NCBI GenBank assembly: GCA_937880585.1
Contig: CALFMR010000197.1
Location: 1 to 9,443 of the forward strand
Direction: 5' to 3'
DNA from: an uncultured Acidobacteriota bacterium
GTDB lineage: Bacteria; Acidobacteriota; Vicinamibacteria; Vicinamibacterales; SCN-69-37
DNA length: 9,443 nt
Every line of letters starts with the position of its first letter. The stretch's first letter is position 1. The notes under the pieces are model-generated. The model had not been told where the DNA came from and searched no databases. It saw only the letters and a program-made list of their open reading frames with translations. Both the position numbers and the translations under genes were made by a program. This document shows, piece by piece, positions 6,197 through 9,443 of this stretch.

Positions 6197-7305
6197 GGCC
6201 GTCGATCCCGTTCATGTCGCTCGTGCCGTCCGACGAGGCGGCCGTCCGGCGCGCGATCGATCGCGTGCTCGCGCGCGGCTGGTTCATTCTCGGGCCTGAG
6301 CTGGAAGCCTTCGAACGTGCGTTCGCGACCGCCTCGGGGGCCGCGCATGCGGTTGGCGTCGGCACCGGCACCGACGCGATCGTGCTCGCGCTCCGCGCGC
6401 TCGGCATCGGTCCGGGCAATGAAGTGATCACGACGCCCCTTTCGGCCGCCTTCTCCGCGCTCGCCATCGTCATGGCGGGTGCGACGCCGGTCTTCGCCGA
6501 TGTGGATCCCGATCGGCTGACGATCGATCCGGCGGCGATTGATGCGGCGATCACGCCGCGAACGGCCGCGATCCTGCCGGTGCACTTGTACGGCCAGGCC
6601 GCCGACATGCCGCGCATCATGGCCATTGCCGCGCGACACGGACTGGCTGTCGTCGAGGACGCCTGCCAGGCGCATCTCGCGACGTGTGAAGGCCGCCCCG
6701 TCGGCACGTTCGGCGCGGCCGCGGCGTTCAGCTTCTATCCGACGAAAAATCTCGGCGCGCTCGGCGATGCGGGCGCGGTCGTGACGAACGACGCCTCGCT
6801 CGCCGAGCGCGTGCGCCGGTTGCGCAATGGCGGACAGACGAATCGCTACGAGCACGTCGAAATGGGCGTCAACAGCCGGCTCGACGAGATCCAGGCGGCA
6901 ATCCTCAGCGAACGGCTGACGGAGCTTCCCGCGTGGACGGACGAGCGCCGCGCGCTGGCGCGGCGATACCGGGAACGTCTCGCCGGCGCGCCCGTCGTCG
7001 TGCCGCGCGAAGCGGACGCCGGACACGTCTATCATCTGTTCGTGGTTCGCAGCGCCCGGCGGGCCGAGCTCATGGCGCACCTCGACGCGCGCGGCATCGG
7101 CACGCTCATTCACTACCCCATCTCGATTCCGCGACAGGCGGCGTTCCAGGCGTTTGCGGATGGCGAAGGCGCGGCCGCCGATCGCGCGGCGGCCGAAGTC
7201 TGTTCGTTGCCGCTCCATCCGCGGCTGACGAAGGCCGAAGTCGACGTCATCGCCGAGACCATCGCGACGTGGCGTCCGGCGACGCCGGCGGGATCGTCGG
7301 GCTGA
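6193..7305 (+). CDS. DegT/DnrJ/EryC1/StrS family PLP-dependent sugar aminotransferase
   Basis: The protein has 370 residues, normal for the family. GWFILGPELEAFE (29-41) and GVGTGTDAI (55-63) form the N-terminal and phosphate-binding regions. VEDACQAH (154-161) carries Asp156, which contacts the PLP pyridine nitrogen, and Gln159. SFYPTKNLGALGDAGAV (180-196) holds the PLP-binding Lys185, and GVNSRLDEIQAAIL (225-238) is the conserved subunit-interface segment. These enzymes transfer an amino group, usually from glutamate, to a keto group of a nucleotide sugar in the cytoplasm. The wording around Lys185 resembles FdtB/QdtB-type enzymes that act on 3-keto sugars, but sequence inspection cannot settle C3 versus C4. 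The start overlaps the SDR stop (ATGA) and the stop overlaps the next start (TGATG). No ketoisomerase or acyltransferase is in the window, so the substrate route is incomplete here. Confidence 0.92.
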   Translation: MRPSIPFMSLVPSDEAAVRRAIDRVLARGWFILGPELEAFERAFATASGAAHAVGVGTGTDAIVLALRALGIGPGNEVITTPLSAAFSALAIVMAGATPVFADVDPDRLTIDPAAIDAAITPRTAAILPVHLYGQAADMPRIMAIAARHGLAVVEDACQAHLATCEGRPVGTFGAAAAFSFYPTKNLGALGDAGAVVTNDASLAERVRRLRNGGQTNRYEHVEMGVNSRLDEIQAAILSERLTELPAWTDERRALARRYRERLAGAPVVVPREADAGHVYHLFVVRSARRAELMAHLDARGIGTLIHYPISIPRQAAFQAFADGEGAAADRAAAEVCSLPLHPRLTKAEVDVIAETIATWRPATPAGSSG

Positions 7306-9443
7306 TGGCCGCGACCTGGCTCGCGGCGCCCGTGATCGCGTATCTGCCGGGCGCGGTCGCCTTCCGCCTGCCGTGGTTCGATCGCCCTCGCCGCGCCGCG
7401 CTCGCCGCCGACGAGCGCGCGTTCTGGACGGTCATCCTCAGCATCGCCTGGTCGCTCGTCGTCGTCCTCGCGCTCGCGGGCGTCGGCCGCTACACGTTCG
7501 GCCGTCTCGTCGGCATCGACGCGGGCGTCTCGCTCGTCGTCGTCCTCGGCTGGCGCGGCCGCCTCCACTACACGCCCGACGAGCGCGCGCCGCGACCGTC
7601 CTGGTCCGCCGCCGTACCGCTCGCGCTCATCGCGCTCGGCTGCTGGTTGTACTTTCCCGCATCGGAATACGTGCTCGGCGGCAAGGATCCCGGCACGTAT
7701 CTCAACGAAGGGATCCAGATCGCGCAGCGTGGATCGCTCACGATCGACGAGCGGGTCATCGCAACGGTGCCCGAACCCTATCGCGCGCTGTTCTTCCCGC
7801 CGACGCGCCGGCAGGAGGAGTACTACGGCCTGCGCTTCATGGGGTTCTTCATCCAGGATCCGGCGATCGGCCGCACGATCGGCCAGTTCCCGCATCTGTT
7901 CCCCGCGTCGATCGCGATCGGCTACGGACTCCACGGCCTCACGGGCGCGCGCGACACGACCGGTATCTGGGCGATCCTCGGTCTCGTCGCCGTGTACTTC
8001 ACGGTCTCGCGTCTCTTCGGTCGTGCGGCGGGCGCGGCAACGGCGGCGCTCACGGGCCTCAACATCATCGAGCTGTGGTTCGGCCGCTATCCGAACAGCG
8101 AAGTCGTCATGCAGGCGCTGCTGTTCGCGGCGATGCTCGCGTTCGCGCGAGCGGTCGAGGGCAGCCGCGTCTTCTTCGGCGTAGTCGCGGCGGGCCTGCT
8201 GGGGCTGATGATCTTCCTGCGCTACGAGATCGTGCTGGCGTTCCTCGCGTTCGCCATTGCGGCAACAATCGTACGCGCGACGCGCGATCGAATTGGACCC
8301 GCGTTCTGGCTCGTGCTGGCGATCGGCGGGGCCGCCGGACTCTGGTACCTCAAGGGGCCGATGCGCGCGTACTCGGCATATCCGCTCGCGTTCACGCACG
8401 CGGCCGGCGGCTGGTGGCTGGCCGTCGCGCTCGTCATCGTCGCCTGGGGCGTGCGACGGCTGCTGCGGCGCGAAGGGGTGGCGAGCGTCGTCCGACGCGT
8501 CGTGCCGCCCGCGCTCGCCGTCAGTCTCGCCGTCCTCGCAATCTACGCGTACTTCTTTCGCGAGCCGGGCGGACGACTGGCGCTCGGCGACGCGATGGCC
8601 TTCCGTACGTTCGGCTGGTATCTCTCGCCGGCCGTGCTCGGCGTGGCCAGCGCGGCGGGCGCCGTCGTGATCGCGCTCTGCTTCTGGCGCGATCCGGTCT
8701 TTTTCCTCACGTTCACGATCTTCAGCGTCTTCTTCTTCTACAAGACGCGCATCGTCCCCGAGCACTTCTGGGCCGCGCGCCGCTTCCTGGCGGTCGCGCT
8801 GCCGGGGACGTTGATGTTCATTGCCGCGGCCGCGGCGTGGATCGCCAACAGCATCGTGAAGCTCGCGCCGCTCGGCAGCCGCGCGCGCGCGGCCGCCGGC
8901 GCGGTTCTCGTGGCCGCGCTCGTCGCGCCAGTCGCCGTCGTCTTCTGGCGCGCGGACGCACCCGTGCGTCATCACGTCGAGTACGCGGGCCTCATCGGCC
9001 ACCTCGAATCGCTCGCCGCGCGCATCGGCCCGCACGATCTGCTGCTCGTCGAATCGCGCAACGCCGGGTCCGATCTGCACACGATCGCCGTGCCGCTGGC
9101 CTACATCTACGGGCGCCAGGTGCTCGTGCTCGAGTCGGCCACGCCGGCCAAACAGCCGCTCGATGGCTTCGTCGCGTGGGCCGAGACGCACTACGACCGC
9201 GTGCTCTTTCTCGGCGGCGGCGGCACGGACCTGCTCAGCCGTCAGATCCTTGCCCAGCCGCTCGCCAGCGGCGCGTTCCACGTCCCGGAGTACGACTCGC
9301 CGATGAACGCGTATCCGTCGGGCGTACGCCGCAAGGACTTCGAGTACGGCCTCTATCAATTGACGACGGGCGAGCGGCCGGATTCGACGGTCGTCGACCA
9401 GCGCGTCGGCACGCTCGACGACCTCAACGTCGTCCGATTCTAC
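7305..9443 (+). CDS. Large polytopic membrane protein, probable GT-C-type glycosyltransferase (3' end outside window)
   Basis: The frame is open for 713 codons from ATG 7305 to the last base, with no stop. The first ~550 residues are strongly hydrophobic, with a dozen or more likely membrane helices (for example about 40-60, 100-118, 219-236, 288-305, 331-348, 400-418, 493-515 and 528-548). A loop after the fourth helix holds GGKDPGTYLNEG (125-136); an Asp followed by a Tyr-containing helix is what GT-C donor-side loops look like, with Asp128 the candidate catalytic acid. Residues about 551-713 are hydrophilic with a mixed alpha/beta look (DLLLVES 578-584, DRVLFLGGGG 631-640), a probable extracytoplasmic C-terminal domain. 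No family signature is certain. The 1-nt TGATG overlap with the aminotransferase stop places it in the operon, and its likely job is transfer of the lipid-linked sugar (inference). It might instead be a different multi-pass envelope protein. Confidence 0.8.
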   Translation, partial: MAATWLAAPVIAYLPGAVAFRLPWFDRPRRAALAADERAFWTVILSIAWSLVVVLALAGVGRYTFGRLVGIDAGVSLVVVLGWRGRLHYTPDERAPRPSWSAAVPLALIALGCWLYFPASEYVLGGKDPGTYLNEGIQIAQRGSLTIDERVIATVPEPYRALFFPPTRRQEEYYGLRFMGFFIQDPAIGRTIGQFPHLFPASIAIGYGLHGLTGARDTTGIWAILGLVAVYFTVSRLFGRAAGAATAALTGLNIIELWFGRYPNSEVVMQALLFAAMLAFARAVEGSRVFFGVVAAGLLGLMIFLRYEIVLAFLAFAIAATIVRATRDRIGPAFWLVLAIGGAAGLWYLKGPMRAYSAYPLAFTHAAGGWWLAVALVIVAWGVRRLLRREGVASVVRRVVPPALAVSLAVLAIYAYFFREPGGRLALGDAMAFRTFGWYLSPAVLGVASAAGAVVIALCFWRDPVFFLTFTIFSVFFFYKTRIVPEHFWAARRFLAVALPGTLMFIAAAAAWIANSIVKLAPLGSRARAAAGAVLVAALVAPVAVVFWRADAPVRHHVEYAGLIGHLESLAARIGPHDLLLVESRNAGSDLHTIAVPLAYIYGRQVLVLESATPAKQPLDGFVAWAETHYDRVLFLGGGGTDLLSRQILAQPLASGAFHVPEYDSPMNAYPSGVRRKDFEYGLYQLTTGERPDSTVVDQRVGTLDDLNVVRFY

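Noticed and set aside
7113..9359. 748-codon open frame on the minus strand
   Set aside because: It lies antisense to the aminotransferase end and the 7305 membrane protein, both of which show family-like or membrane-protein sequence. Its translation is an Arg/Asp/Glu-rich low-complexity string without motifs, typical of antisense frames in GC-rich DNA.
1..9443. CRISPR arrays, tRNA or rRNA genes, insertion sequences
   Set aside because: No direct repeats with spacers, cloverleaf-like segments, rRNA-like sequence or transposase motifs were seen; the window is almost fully coding.

Overview
The window is GC-rich bacterial DNA (about two-thirds G+C or more by eye). It is filled almost end to end by nine co-directional + strand genes, two of them cut by the window edges. 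The content is envelope-glycan biosynthesis: three complete GT2-fold polyprenyl-phosphate sugar transferases plus the tail of a probable fourth, two multi-spanning GT-C-type membrane transferases, one GT4 transferase, one nucleotide-sugar SDR epimerase/dehydratase-like protein, and one DegT/StrS sugar aminotransferase. No rRNA, tRNA, mobile element or CRISPR array is visible. The organism cannot be fixed from the sequence. The codon bias and the style of the proteins would suit a GC-rich Gram-negative environmental lineage such as Acidobacteriota, but that is a low-confidence guess.

Layout. Block A (1-4312) holds the tail of a GT2-like membrane-tethered transferase, a GT2 with two C-terminal membrane helices (162-1022), a GT39/ArnT-like membrane glycosyltransferase (1009-2364), a DPM1-like polyprenol-phosphate-mannose synthase starting at GTG (2361-3083), and a GT4 transferase (3086-4312). 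A 79-nt gap follows, the only non-coding gap longer than 2 nt. A perfect 10-bp inverted repeat spans the stop codon at its left edge. Block B (4392-9443, open at the right edge) holds a soluble GT2 (4392-5171), an SDR (5168-6196), a DegT aminotransferase (6193-7305) and a large polytopic GT-C-like membrane protein that runs off the window (7305->9443). Most gene junctions overlap by 1-14 nt (ATGA, GTGA or TGATG), so the genes are almost certainly co-transcribed and probably translationally coupled.

How the genes may work together (inference). The GT2 enzymes would charge a polyprenyl phosphate with sugar at the cytoplasmic face, and the GT-C proteins would move lipid-linked sugar onto an acceptor on the far side of the membrane. 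The GT4 enzyme would extend a glycan in the cytoplasm. Block B places next to one another the same four protein classes as the ArnA(SDR)/ArnB(DegT)/ArnC(GT2)/ArnT(GT-C) pathway that attaches an aminosugar to lipid A. It is not an arn operon: no formyltransferase or deformylase is present, and the SDR has Asn where the catalytic Tyr of the YxxxK motif is expected. The best candidate for something undescribed here is therefore an Arn-like aminosugar-transfer module with a non-canonical SDR and a large GT-C-like protein of unknown specificity.
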